Source: Cocos nucifera
Lineage: Eukaryota > Streptophyta > Magnoliopsida > Arecales > Arecaceae
Assembly: GCA_006176705.1 (NCBI GenBank)
Contig: QRFJ01000368.1
Location: 910,001 to 974,000, forward strand
Length of the DNA stretch: 64,000 bases
Reading direction: 5' to 3'
Part shown: one piece after another, positions 41,770-54,029 of the stretch
Numbering within the stretch: position 1 is the first letter of the stretch
Layout of the letters: each line of letters begins with the position of its first letter
Notes under the pieces: generated by a model
What the model saw: the letters and a program-made list of their open reading frames with translations, nothing else
What the model was told of the DNA's origin: nothing
The model's database searches: none
Program-made: the position numbers and the translations under genes

Positions 41770-44633
41770 ATGCCGCCGAGAGCCCTCCGCTTTGCGGTCT
41801 TCGTCATCTCCTTCTCGATCTCTACCGGCGTACGAGCACAGGATGAGAGCAATGATGCACAGACGGCTGAACCATCAGCCGCAGACAATTGCAATGGAGT
41901 CTTCCTAACCTACGCTTTCATATCTCGCATGAAGGAGTACCCTCATGTCAAGAATGCATCAGCTCAGTCCTATGCCTTCAAGTCCACGGCCACCTTATTG
42001 AATACAATGACAGAAGACCTCGAGGCATGGAGGATGTTCATTGGGTTTCAGCATGATGAGATCTTGGTGTCGGTGTCGGGGGCGGTGATCACAGATGGAA
42101 CTGACTACCCAGCCCATGTTGGAAATGGCACATCCTTGTCAGGATTCCCACAATCCAATCTTCTGAACGCCATTGACACCGCTGGGGACTTGACCCAGAT
42201 TCAGGTGAAGGTCGACTTGATTGGGACGCAATTCGGGGTGAAGCCACCAGGAATCCCAATGCCGAAAACAATTAAATTGGAAAATGATGGGTTTAGATGT
42301 CCCGCACCCTCTCACAAAGGTAAATATCATACTTGATAATTTGCATTGTTTTATGATACCCCCTTTTCCTTTTTCCGAGCACAATGATGGATATATATTT
42401 TAGCATTAGGATTGATGATGATGGAATAGAAGAAATTTTTGCATGGCAGACGGATATTTAATGCATGGTAGTATTCGTCCTTTTGGAGGTACTCAAACAT
42501 TTGAAAACCATTTCATCAGATTATAGAACAAGAGAGAGAATTAAAATCCTTTCTTTTCCAAGTTAATGATGTGAACTCCATTTGATTGGAATTCAGGCTT
42601 TTCATGCTTATATGAACATATGAATAATGCTAACTAGAAAATCTTTTATAAGGTGTGCATTTAGAAGTAGTCCAAAAAGAAAAGTATATTTCTATTTGAT
42701 GAAAATGTAAACCGAAGGAATTAAGTTTTCTTTTTCCTAAGGATGAAAACCAATGTGCTTGCCAATTTATTTCTTTTGAGGGTAAGCCATCTAGTTCGAA
42801 TCAACTTGGCTCTTCATAGTCTGTAAACCTTGTTTTTGCATGCATTTGAATGCCAATAACCTGAAAAATCGACAAATGTTAGAAATAATTAGGTAAGCTT
42901 TTTTAAACCAAATATGCCCATATGCAAACTAATATAAGGTTGCAGCTTAACAGAAACCTTTCTGAGGAAGAAATAATGGAGAAGAATTTAACTGAAATTA
43001 CCGATCTTGATTTGTTTATGAAGCAAGAATGTGCTATATAACCTTTTAGCAGTTTTAGTGGAATTTCCCCTGTATTGAGACATTTTTGGCACGCTTGAAA
43101 GCATCATGTTTCTCAAATTACCAAGTTCCAGCACAGATCATTCCTTCCATTGGGCCACGGTACATGAGATACAATAACAACTTATTGGGGTCTGTCATCC
43201 GTGCTGCAGGAAGCCAGATGTATGTATGTTGTGTCAAAGACCCCAAATTCAAGGCCAAGACTAATAGCTCCAGGTTCCTTCCCCGCCAGAAAGGTGACCT
43301 CCTCATCTCCTACGATGTCATCCAAGCCTATGGAAACAACTACCTCGCCAAAGTGACCATTGAGAACAACAATACCATCGGCCGCCTCGACAACTGGAAC
43401 CTCACATGGGAATGGAAGCGTGGAGAATTCATCTACAGCATGAGGGGAGCCTACACCTCCAAAAAAGATGTCTCTGACTGTATCTATGGAGAAGCTGGCA
43501 ATTATTACCAGAGCTTGGATTTCTCACAGGTCATGAACTGTGAGAAGAACCCCATCATTACAGACCTCCCCCCTGAGAGAGCCAAAGACGACACCATTGG
43601 AAACATTCCTGATTGCTGTAAGAATGGCACCCTCCTTCCCACCATCATGGATCCCAGCCAGTCTAAGGCAGTCTTTCAGGTCCAAGTGTTTAAGATTCCA
43701 CCAGACCTCAATCGGACCGCCTTGTATCCTCCTCAGAACTTCAAGATCCATGGCTTCCTCAATCCGAACTACATCTGCGGTCCACCGATCAGAGTTACGC
43801 CGTCGGAGTTTCCAGACCCAAGTGGTCTCATGTCAGAGACCATAGCACTGGCTACTTGGCAAGTTGTGTGCAATATAACAAGGCCCAAGCGAAAGAAATC
43901 TGGATGCTGCGTCTCCTTCTCTGCCTACTACAATGACTCGCTTGTCCCCTGCAATACGTGTGCTTGCGGCTGCCCGAAAGCAGCAAGTTGTGATCCGGAT
44001 GCTCCTCCATTGCTTCTCCCTTCAGAAGCTCTCCTGATCCCGTTTCAGAACAGAACGGCCAAGGCCAAAGCCTGGGCTGAGATCAAGCACCGTCGTGTCC
44101 CCAACCCGCTACCGTGCGGGGACTTCTGCGGAGTTAGCATCAATTGGCACATACTATCTAACCACCGGAATGGATGGACCGCAAGGATCACCCTATTCAA
44201 TTGGGGCGACTACACTTTCAAGAACTGGTTTACGGCAATTCGGATGAACAAAGCCTATCCTGGTTATGAGAAAGTGTATTCATTGAATGGTACAAAGCTA
44301 GATGAGTTAAAGAACACTCTCTTCTTCCAAGGATTGGAGGTTGCCAAAGATTTGTTGCCGGCGCAGGATGGGAAGAACCCAGCTGTTGATCCAAGTGTTC
44401 CTGGTAAGCAACAATCAGTTGTTTCGTTTACAAAGCGGCAGACACCTGGTATCGATGTTCCACGTGGGGATGGGTTTCCAACAAAGTTGTATTTCAATGG
44501 TGAGGAGTGTGCACTTCCTGATGACATACCACTAGGAGGTGGAGGTGGTTATCGACATAGTGTTAGCCTTCTATCCATAGTTTTGGTTGCAGTCATGGTG
44601 TTCGGACCGATAAAGGATAACTTGTGTTGGTGA
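41770..44633 (+). CDS. COBRA-like GPI-anchored protein, COBL7/10 subgroup (two exons)
   Basis: Exons are 41770-42319 and 43210-44633, and the 890-bp intron has GT...AG ends (CACAAAG|GTAAAT and GTGCTGCAG|GAAGCC). They join in phase to give 657 residues. The start is the ATG in ATCAATGCCGCCG; upstream in-frame TTG codons are not needed. Residues 1-22 form a signal peptide ending VRA|QD. Residues 38-180 are the extra N-terminal domain typical of the COBL7-11 subgroup (CNGVF at 41-45). The COBRA domain begins near 206 (FLPRQKGDL). The hallmark CCVS is at 416-419, followed by CNTCACGC. A Gly-rich GPI-attachment region is near 626-630 and a hydrophobic tail covers about 634-649. The last eight residues (PIKDNLCW) extend beyond that tail, which is slightly unusual. 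Family members sit on the outer plasma membrane and guide cellulose deposition or tip growth. The tissue role here is unknown. Confidence 0.93.
42320..43209 (+). other. COBL intron
   Basis: This 890-bp phase-1 intron has canonical GT/AG ends and AT-rich content. No nested element was recognised in it. Confidence 0.9.
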
Positions 44634-45140
44634 GCCACGGGGTGGTGAGATCAAGTCTACTTTGAGCATTGTTAGTCTTGCACTGAGTTTCCTTGGGGAG
44701 ATCACTTTTGGATCGATTCTGGTGGTTCAGTGTTGTTACAAAATCTGCGGGTGACCCATCTAATGACTCGCTTGATGGACATGCCAAAACGTTTTTGAAA
44801 CGATGCAGGAGAAGAAAAAATTGACATGGGATAATTGAGTTAGCAGATTGATACTAACATGATTCCATGCTGCCGGCCGTAGGTAAATTAGGACAGATTT
44901 TTATGGTGATACAAAGGCCTGCAAATGGTACTGTACTATTACTTGCTTAGATGTATGTGCATTTCTTTTGTAGCTGTGTATTTTTAAAAAAATTTTGAGG
45001 TGAAAAGGACTTCTGTTGTTTTTCAATTTTTACAGCACCGTGAATTTGTTGTTTCATAAAAGTTTCTATATCTGTAAATGCTCACTTTTGATCAGATATA
45101 TTGGCTTTGATCTCACATCTATAATATTATTAATGATAAA
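44634..45140 (+). other. COBL 3' flank and probable 3' UTR
   Basis: 507 bp lie between the stop codon and the first base of the Tat LTR. The sequence is T-rich toward the end. There is no perfect AATAAA before the LTR, so the polyadenylation site may use a variant signal. Confidence 0.5.
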
Positions 45141-45788
45141 TGTTGTTGTTGAAAACTATGCACTTCGAAAACGGGACGGTCGGCTGCTCGTAGGAGGTGC
45201 TGAAATGATATGCAAAATAAGTCCGAACCGAAGAATTTGATTCTGGTGAGAATCTTCCAACGCTCAAGTCAGCAGAGAATAAATGTACAATAACAAGTTT
45301 TCTGAGAGAAATTTTTTGCTTACCTTGATCCTCGGAATTTATAATATTTGTAGGAGAAGTCTTTTGTAGATATTATGCTGTTCCACCTATTTTGGGTTGC
45401 TAATGACATCGTGGCGAGATTAGGGCCGCAATTTCAGAACGGGAAGATCGTCGTTGATGGGATTGGGATGCCTTATCCGCTTCCGAGAGTCTAAGCTGAG
45501 TGGAAAACAGCTCGTGCATGGTTGGATCGCAGCTGAACCACCGATAGTCCACGAGATGGGTCATTGGGGATGCAGATGAGCTGCTTATTTGAAATGACTT
45601 AAAAGTTTTGGACGTTATTCGAGCTGTTGCCGAATAGAATGGCTTGGATCTCCTGCCAAGCCCGATCACTAGCTCGGAGGGCACTATGGTAACTTCTTTG
45701 ACCCCAGTACATTGGTTCTCATGAGCTGAATCGAGGTATTTTGGGTACCGATCGGACAATCTGAGGCGTTTATATTACCACCGTAACA
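45141..45788 (-). repeat. 3' LTR of the Tat element
   Basis: It starts TGTTGTTGTTGAAAAC and ends ACCGTAACA on the + strand, about 648 bp. The pyrimidine run CTACCTCCTAGTGCTGAG (45789-45806) just inside is the complement of a polypurine tract. Without the partner LTR the outer boundary is a best guess and could shift by 3 or 6 bases along the TGT repeats. Confidence 0.6.
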
Positions 45789-46170
45789 CTACCTCCTAGT
45801 GCTGAGTTTAAGGATCAGGCGAAAAAACTATTCCTAAGTAGCGCTTTAGATCGGACAGTTTAAGTCTTTACTTCTAGCCGTGCTCTGGCGTTTAATCATT
45901 GATGACATCACCCTTGGTGTAAAAGTAGCTATAATCAAGAGATCTATCTGACCATCGATCATCAAATAATTTAATGAGGTGTCCGTTCGTCTTCATTTTT
46001 CTTCTTTTAAGTGTATCTAGAGGATGTGCGAGAAAGAGAAGGGTGATCATGACTGCGACGCTTCTCGTCTTTCTTGTCTCTCCATTCGGAGTTTTCTTCA
46101 CAAATTTCTAGGGGCCAAATGGATCCTTTAATGGCAAAGAAGTTAAAAAAGTTATCGGCTTCGAGGTTAT

Positions 46171-47529
46171 GAACCAAGGTTTCATCTGCCCAACCTCAAG
46201 CTTTTGAGAGTTCCACTATCAGGATTTCAGATGCTGTCCCTTTGGCTACTCCTCTTGTTCTAGCTGATGTAAGGGGAGATGAACCCTTGCCATTGGGTGA
46301 TCCACAGAATCTGGTGGAAGATGCTAAGGTCAAGTCGATGGATTCGATGATGAATGTCTCCGATATAGCGGCGGGTTTGGCAGAGGGAGCTGCTACAGAA
46401 ATGGTCCCTGTAATTTCTCTAGTACAGGCCATCGCGGAGATGGTAAAGGATCTTCTTAAGGAGACAACAAAAACTATGGGGATTGCTAAACTTCCTGGTT
46501 CGGTCAAAGTGATTGAAGCCGCTAATCCATTGGGACAAGAAGTTTCTATTTCTGACATGCAACTAGCTGAGGTTTTGATGGAGATTTCAAAATGAGCCCC
46601 TTCTTCTTTAGCTATAGATAGCCTCAGGATTGCCACTGAGTTTTTGGAGGGCCTCCTTTCTCTTGCAAATAGGCGAGCTTTAGACGGAGAGGGTGCTCAC
46701 CATCAGATGGCGGGTGCCTTGAGGTCTTTAGCCTTGATGGGTCATTATTTAGCTAGTTTCGCTGGGGTCACCTTCGGAGTCTCATCTTTGGAGCTTGTCG
46801 AGGCCAAGGAGGAGATCGATAGGTCAAGTATCATTTGGAGCAGAAAAAGGCTGCTAATGTCTATTTGATCAAGGAGATCGACTATTCTAAGAAGGTACTT
46901 TTCGAGGCCCAAGAAAAGATTGATCGTCGAGATGATGAGATTGGTAGGTTTCACCGGAGGTTTGAAGTTCTTGAAAGATAGAGATTTGAAGCTGAGCAGG
47001 ATTGTCATCGAGCTCATGACAATATTAAATGCCTAAGGAGAACGCTCGAGGAGAAGAGAGGTTCTTCATCAGAAGTTCATCTTCCTCGAGGATTTGATGG
47101 CCGTCCGAATAAAAGGCCTAGATCTTCCAACAGGAGTCGTCATGTGGGAGAGATATCTCAGAGGCCTGAAGTTTCTTCATCTAGAAGAGGATCAATAATT
47201 CAGGAACCTTCAGCTAAACTTCAAGCAGTGAGAGAAAGGCTCAATCGATTGAAAAAATTGGAAATGACCTTGTGGCTAAGGCTTGTAGGCTGGGGTTTTT
47301 TGCAGGCTTTGAAAAATGTAAAGAGATTGCTTTGGCATATCTTCCGACTGATAGCGTTGAGTTTCTGAGGACAAACCAATTGGATGAGAACTTGAGGTCT
47401 ATCATACGCTTTTGCCTTAGGAGATTTGCAAGTGTGTCTGATATCATCATTGGGACGAATAAGGTCAACTCAGCAGTGCAGACAGAAGAGGTGGAGGTTG
47501 GAGAAGGTCTTTCAGAGATACACTGTTGA
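46171..47529 (+). pseudogene. Antisense ORF remnant A of the Tat element (coiled coil)
   Basis: + strand frames run opposite to pol. 46171-46595 reads LATPLVLADVRGDEPLPLG and then an alanine-rich helix. 46640-47100 continues in two frames with coiled-coil patterns (VFLIKEID-like, FEAQEKIDRRDDEIGRFHRR). 47144-47529 ends with basic and acidic segments. Several frameshifts are present. No enzymatic motif is seen. Position between pol and the 3' LTR and antisense direction fit the accessory ORFs of Tat elements. Confidence 0.5.
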
Positions 47530-48101
47530 TAATCAGATTTTATTCTCTCTCTCTTCTTTCTTTTTTTTTGGTAACCCAAATGTGGCATTAAGACCTGTAA
47601 ATGAAATTTTCTTTTTGTCGAAATGATTTGCTTCGCTTATTTTTCTTTTTGTGTAATATTTCGAGTCCCTGTAACATCTCAAGCCATTTGGTTTGGTTTT
47701 TGATCCGTACTATATTTTTGGCATTTTTGATATATCCATCGAACAATTCGAAGGAATTCAAAAAGAATGGAATCGAAACCGCTATTCGTGTGGTGATTAC
47801 TACAGCGCATCTTCGCACGCCTCCTCGAGAGTGAAGCAAAGCATGATTCTGGCCGCTTGTATTGATTTGTTATATCAACAATGAAGGTCGCATCTAATCT
47901 GTGATTACCACGTGTCCACGTTATATCTTTTGCATTCAATTTTTTGAAAAAATAAATCATTCAAGTTTTTGTTGACTCAATTCACATATAAGGCCCGAAC
48001 GAGATAGAAAGTTGGACTCTGCCATTTTCTATTTATTGCAGGTCTTTCATTTATCTCTCTCCTACTCTCTTTAGTTTTCTTCCATCTCCTTTCTGCAAAA
48101 G

Positions 48102-49893
48102 ATGGCTCATTCCGAGGATCTTGAGTTCACCCTATTGGCCTTTCGATCGGAGTTAATAGAGAGAGATTTGATATTAATCAACAACTAATTCCACATTCCT
48201 CCAAAGTTCCAACTTGAGGTTTCGAGGGCAGAGGAACACGTTTGCAGCCCTCCCCTGGTTGGATTGGCATATGTGAGAAATATTTTCGGGCCAAGTTGAG
48301 GTTTTCTCTTCATCCTTTCTTTATCATTCTTTTTCATTGTCTCAAGATGTCGCTCTGTTCGATGGTACCGAATTCATGACGGCACATTTGCGGCTTTACC
48401 GCGGCATCCATCTTAGCTGGGGTCAAACCTACTGTCATGCTCTTTCGATATCATTTCACTGTCAAGAGGCATCCTAGAGCTTGCGATTGGTGGTACATGA
48501 CTCCTAGGATCAGAAAAAATGTCCTTCCATTGATTTGAGGTGCTCCTTCTACTATTCATGGCTAGAAAGAGAGATTTTTATTTGTTTCTCACACTTCAGG
48601 CGAGGACTGAGGTTTTGTAGACTGGGGGGAGCCCCAAGAAGCCTTATTGAAAGAGCCACCACTTGACTAACCCCTGAAATAGGATTTGGAAGCCTTGTGT
48701 GGCTTCGAGTTTCCTGAGTTAAAGGAGCTCCTATTTGAGCAGACACTCTTTAATATTGGCCTTAGTCAAGTTAGCTCCGAAGGTATATATCTGCTTCTTG
48801 TATTTATTATTTATTTAGGCTCTGGAATTTGACATTAACTAACTAATGCTTTGGATCACAGGAAAGAATCTGAGTCCTCCGAAGGCATTGGATTTGAAGA
48901 CTCTTCGAAAGAGGAAAGCAGACACGACCGATGGCGGGTTTACTCATGCTCGGGTTGAGCTTCTTCTAGGACCGCCAACCTTTGAAATCAAAGATTTCAA
49001 TCTCCAAAATATTGAGGATCTTTAGGTTGTGCATGCCCCGCTTGATTCGGACCCTCCAATTTCTAGGGGGGGCCATAGGACCCCTATTTTGCTAAGCAGG
49101 TCATCTTGAGCTTGCCGGCTCCCGACGTATCCGATTTCTATTTTGAGGAGGAGCCAGCTAAGGGAACAGGAGCTACCGAGGCCATGATGGGTAGAGTGTA
49201 ATTTATCGAGGTGGCTGGGACTTTCGGGATTGCGCCAGCTAAAATAGAGCTTTATGCTTCTGCTCTGGATGATTATGATCTAGCGTGCAAAGCTTTTTCT
49301 GACTTTCTGTACCTTGCCGATGCATCTAAGTTATTCGTTGAGCCCTTGAAGATGAAAAGATGAAAGGCCTTGGACTACTTTATTTGGGTAAGTCAGAATC
49401 ATATACTATCATGCCCCATTCTGATTTCTTTACTTTGAGACTTATCAATCATGAACTACATGTAATATTTCGACAGCTTGCCCATTATTTAAACGAATTT
49501 GTGGAAGACTCTATTGACCTTTCGACTAAGGCAACAACATTTGAATTGGAGACCTTAATGCTCAAAACAACCAAAGATAAATTATCGAGGGTGGTTGGGG
49601 AAGCTTCTAATAGAGCCGATGCTGCCCAGAGAAAAATCCAGGATGCTGAGGCAGCGTTAATGAGGTCTGCTGAAGAGAATGCTCGGCTACTTGGTATTAA
49701 TAAGGCTTTAGAGGACGAAGTTGAGGAGCTCAAAGCTCGATCTACCAATGCCAAGGCATCCAAAGTAGAGGCCCTGAAAATGATCGAAGAGAAAATGGCC
49801 ATGTTAATTTGTGACATGGAAGCACGAGCAGAGGTCGCCGTTTCAAAAGCCATTTCGAAGCCATTTCGAGAACAAACGTATCGTCTGAGATGA
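48102..49893 (+). pseudogene. Antisense ORF remnant B, Transposase_28-like plus coiled coil
   Basis: It starts MAHSEDLEFTLLAFRSELIE at 48102 and is soon interrupted. Words typical of the plant putative gypsy-type transposon family (Transposase_28, PF04195) follow: CDWWYMTPRIRKN near 48480 and PSTIHGWKERFLF near 48547. The last part, 49360-49893, is open for 177 codons and is a clear coiled coil (RKIQDAEAALMRSAEENARL, ALEDEVEELKARS) with heptad spacing. The function of this family is not known. The coding direction is opposite to gag-pol. The family assignment is from remembered motif order, so moderate. Confidence 0.6.
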
Positions 49894-51355
49894 TGTGGCT
49901 TTCAAGTATCTGGAATTAGATATAAGTTTTTAAGATGAGGTCTTGGGAGCTTCCGTTGATGATCCAGAAAGTACCCTATGAGGGTTTTGTGTAACTTAGA
50001 ATCTTTGTATAGAAAAGCTCTATGAATAATTTTTTTTTTGTTTTCCATGATATTTTGTTTCTAATTTGATCTTCCTATTTTACTCTAATCTTAGGAGTTA
50101 TGATCTTAACATGAAAAGCTTTAAATTATTTAATTTTGATTCGTGAATCTACGAACTAATCTTTTCGTTATCCATCCATATATTTGACAGGATGTACCTA
50201 TTTTCCTGTGCAACATTAAATGCATGCAATTTCTGAAGCATCACAATTGTAGTTCTTATGCGAAGTCTAGTTTATAGCTACGAGGTGATAGAAACTCCTA
50301 ATTTCAAACTTCCATGTGGCATGATTTGATGCTTAATATTTGTGATGGATTTTCTTATTTATAGTGGGCTTCCGCTATCCAATCCTTCCATCGATGTTGA
50401 GAACTATTTTGTACAATGCCGACAAAATGGCACCATCCCTCAGAGGGGAATGAGGCTTCGTTCCTTCATCATGGTGTCTGTCATCTGCCCAGAAAGGCTG
50501 ACGAGCGTCGGTCGGTTTCAGCTAATTCAAAGATGCTAATGATGAATATTTCGTGACACTTTTACTCTCGATCCTGAGATCTTTATCATCTTGCTCCTCC
50601 TATCGAAGGTGGTCGTTCTCTTGGCTCTGAGAGCTTTGCCAGTATTTCCTTGCCCGACAAGGGTAGGGTCCAATGTTTAGCTCCTTGGGTGCTTGAGATC
50701 GTGCCACCTTCATAGGAGGAGGAGAAAGAGGAGGAGCCACCCCTTGGGGGCGATGGTTAGGGTTGCATCCACTATCCTCAAGGCTTTCTTAGTTTGTAGG
50801 ATGCTTTGATGAATATTTTGATGCTATCCTAAGCATCTCCCTAAGGTGTCTATTATGCATTTGCATTTGATGGAGGGGTTCTTTGTTTCGAGGTTGTGTA
50901 GAGTTGGACTTCAAGCGGATGCTACTTCAACCTCGTCAGGATCCTCTTCATTACCTCTAGTTTGCAGTGGGTTTACCTCCTCTTTTTAGCCCAGCATCGG
51001 TTATGGTTTCATCGAAGACCAAAGCTTTGATGCCGTGGAGAAACAGGCATCAAATGAGCATAACTTCAACCTCAGCAAGCTTTATGATCGTGTCTTTTAA
51101 TTTCTAAAGCAAAGGGAACCGTATTAAGGATCCCAATTTTGCAGAACTTATTGTAACTTCATTGTTTGAATTTCTATCTTTCTTTTCATTATTTCTTGTA
51201 AAAGCGATGGTGATGCTATTGCTCTTGTAAGAACTTTGCTTTTACGAATAGTAAATGTACATAACATTCTTGTTTTCCATGTTCTTGAAGTGGACTTCTG
51301 AGAGATCGGCTTTAATTTGTGAACCTTTTTAATATATACCCTAGCTTTTAAAGAA
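49894..51355 (+). other. Tat 3' region, weak + strand coding traces
   Basis: A 65-codon frame at 50342-50539 (MMDFLIYSGLPLSNPSIDVE) and further broken frames to about 50790 (EEEKEEEPPLGGDG) may be another piece of the antisense ORF. The rest is AT-rich untranslated-type sequence. Nothing firmer can be said. Confidence 0.35.
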
Positions 51356-51359
51356 CTTC

Positions 51360-52010
51360 ACACTATTTAATTTATCAGAGGATCATTTTAGCTGAGCGGT
51401 TCCAATCCAAGGAACTTGCTGCAAGCTTGCCCTAATAAAAGGGTCTTTCATTTGAAGCAGTCTTAATCCCTAGAGTCCTCTGTAAATTTATCCCGATCGA
51501 AGGGATCTTTAGTGGAAATGGCTCCGATCTGAGGAGCTTGCCACAAGGTCATTTCAGTCAGAGGGACCCTTTAGCTAGAGTTGTTCTGATCAGAGGAACT
51601 CACTGCTGGTTATCTCGACTTAAGAAAATTTCAACTGAAGTGGTTCCTATTTAGGAAACTTGCTGTGAATTATCTCGATCAAAGAAAATTTTAGCTGAAG
51701 CAGTTCCGATCTGAGGAACTCACTGTAAATTATCTCAATCAAAGAAAACTTTAGTTGAAGCAATTTTGATTTGAGGAACTCATTGTAAATTATCCAGATC
51801 AAAGAAATCTTTAGTTGAAGTAATTTTGATCTAAAAAATTTTTTGTAAATTATTTCGATAAAAAAAAAATTTTAGTTGAAATAGTTCTGATATGAGAAAC
51901 ATGCTGTAAATTATTTTGATCAAAGAAATCTTCAGTTGAAATGGTTTCGATTTGAGAAATTTGCTGTTAGTTATCCCAATTAAAAGGATCTTATAGTTGA
52001 CATTTTTTTA
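51360..52010 (-). repeat. 60-bp tandem array in the Tat 3' UTR
   Basis: About eleven units of 60 bp carry AACTCACTGTAAATTATCTC, GATCAAAGAAAATTTTAGCT and GAAGCAGTTCCGATCTGAGG. They become more AT-rich and degenerate toward 51850. The array sits immediately downstream of the integrase end in element orientation, where Tat elements are known to carry variable tandem repeats. Confidence 0.85.
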
Positions 52011-52089
52011 GTCTTTTTATCATAGAGACATTCGCTGATGAACTCAAAAAATGAATTTATAAGTTTATTCATTTATTTGAACTATTGAT

Positions 52090-53600
52090 AATATATACGA
52101 AGATTAGCCAAGTTTCATAGCCTGTAAAGTAGAGTCCCATTGAGTCGCTTTAGCTGGTAAGTTCCTGGTCGCACCAACTCGTTGACTTGATAGGGACCCT
52201 CCCAATTAGATGAAAGCTTTTCTTATTCAATGGATTGTGAGACTTCAGCTTTGCAGAGGATGAGATCGCCTGCTTGGATTCTTTGGCTTTGACCCGAGCA
52301 TTATAATATCTGGCCATCTTTTATCGATAGGCGGCCATCCTCATCGTAGCTCATTTCCTGCTTTTCTCGATCAGGTCAAGATTGGCTTGGAGCCAAATAA
52401 GATTAGTGTCTTCATCATACTCCTCGATTCTGAAAGAAGGAAGCCCGAATTCAACTAGGATGACAACTTCTATCCTGAATGCCAGGTTAAATGGCATCTT
52501 GCTAGTTGGGACTCTTTGCATCGTACGGTAGGCCCATGGTAGAGCTCTTCTACCCACAACCCTATTGTTCGGTCCAATCTAACCTTCAGACCTTGTAAGA
52601 GAGTTCTGTTATTGACCTTCACTTTTTTGTTTGCTTGTAGGTGGCCTACTGAAGTAAAATGTTGCTCTATCCCATGGTCCTCATAGAATTTTCAAAGTTA
52701 GGAACCATTGAACTGCCTGCTATTGTTGAAAATCAATACTTTAGGAAGGCTGTATCGGTAGACGATCGACTTTCAAATGAAGTCTTGGACTTTCAATTCT
52801 GTGATCTAAGCCATGGGTTCGACTTTGATCCACTTCGTAAAGTAGTTGATGGCTACCAGAATGAATTTGCACTGGCCCGAGGCTCAGGGAAATGGGCCTA
52901 GGATGTACAATCCTCATTGGATGAATGGTCATGGGGCTTCAATTGGGGTTTGAAGTGCCACCGATTAATGCTAGATCCGATCGTTCCGTTGGCATTGTTC
53001 ACATCTTCTAACAAAATTATGTGCATCCTGTTGCATTATCTGCCAGTAATATTCTTGGCGAAGAATTTTATAATAGATAAAGACCAACCCTCTAGTTAAC
53101 TTCTGCAAATCCCCTCATGGACTTCACACTGGGTATAGTCAGCTTTAGATGGGCATAGATACTTTAGAAGAGGTAGAGAGAAAGACCGCTTATACAACTC
53201 ATTGTCAAGTAATACGTCTCTAGCGGCTTTATGCCCGACCTTTCGGGCTTATTTTCGATCAGGTGGAAACTCCCCTACCTTAAGTATTTTAGAATGGGAT
53301 CCATCCAATAGAATTTTTCATCAATTTGTTGAACAGTGGTAGGCTCCTCTAAGCTCGAAGCTTTTAAGACCTCAAAGTAGATATCTTTATTCAAGTCGAT
53401 GGGCAACAAGGACGCCAGCTTGGATAGAGCATCAGCTCTAGCATTTCGTACCCTGGGGACTTGCTAAATGTTAAAATGTTGGAGGAGCGAAATGAAATCT
53501 TTTATCTTTTGAAGGTACTTTTTTATGTTCTCTTTCTGAGTTTCATATTCTTATTTGATTTGCTGGACCACTAGATGAGAATCACTGAAGACTTCTAGGC
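52090..53600 (-). pseudogene. Tat integrase, catalytic residues lost
   Basis: It is readable on the minus strand in several frames. The core start reads GLYILGPFP near 52910, where families have Asp in place of Tyr. INYFTKWIKVEPM follows. PKVLIFNNSRQF near 52745 has Asn where the second catalytic Asp belongs. HLQANKKVKVNNRT near 52630 has Lys where the catalytic Glu belongs. The C-terminal part (52351-52557) reads LPWAYRTMQRVPTSKMPF, and the end (SSNWEGPYQV, LVRPGTYQL) is at 52130-52230. All three catalytic positions are therefore substituted in this reading. It would otherwise insert the element's cDNA. Confidence 0.8.
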
Positions 53601-53639
53601 ATTGGGCTCTAGTTTCTTTGGCGATCTTCAGTCCGACAA

Positions 53640-53876
53640 TCAAGGCTTCATACTTCGCTTTGTTATTGGTAGTTGGAACTCGAAGCATAAAGCATATGCC
53701 ACCACTTCTTCTTCTAGATTGGATAGAATAAGTCCAACCCCCGACCCTGACAAGTTTGATGAACTATCGACGTGTAAGGTCCACGTCTCTTTTGGATCTA
53801 ATCCAGAGTTTTCATCACTTTTTGAACTAATGGGGTCTTCTGGCTTGTCTTTCAAATTTCCTTCCGGGGCTTCCAC
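53640..53876 (-). pseudogene. Additional RNase H domain of the Tat element
   Basis: The frame reads WTLHVDSSSNLSGSGVGLIL, the start of the second (aRNH-type) RNase H that Tat elements carry after the normal one, followed by VVAYALCFEFQL. The first catalytic Asp (HVD) is kept. The remainder to about 53600 is out of frame. Confidence 0.72.
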
Positions 53877-54029
53877 ATCTGAGATAGTGCATTTGAGGAC
53901 AAAGTCAGTCAGGATCTGAGCTTTGATAGAAGGCCTTAGTTAGTAATGTATATCCAATTCTGAGAGCTCTAATGCCCACTTCATGATCCGACCCAAAGTG
54001 TCAGGGTGATGCAGGACCGCTTTTATTGG

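Noticed and set aside
43086..43209. Coding extension of COBL exon 2 into the intron
   Set aside because: A perfect acceptor (GTGCTGCAG) at 43209 and phase match with exon 1 show this is intron that happens to be open.
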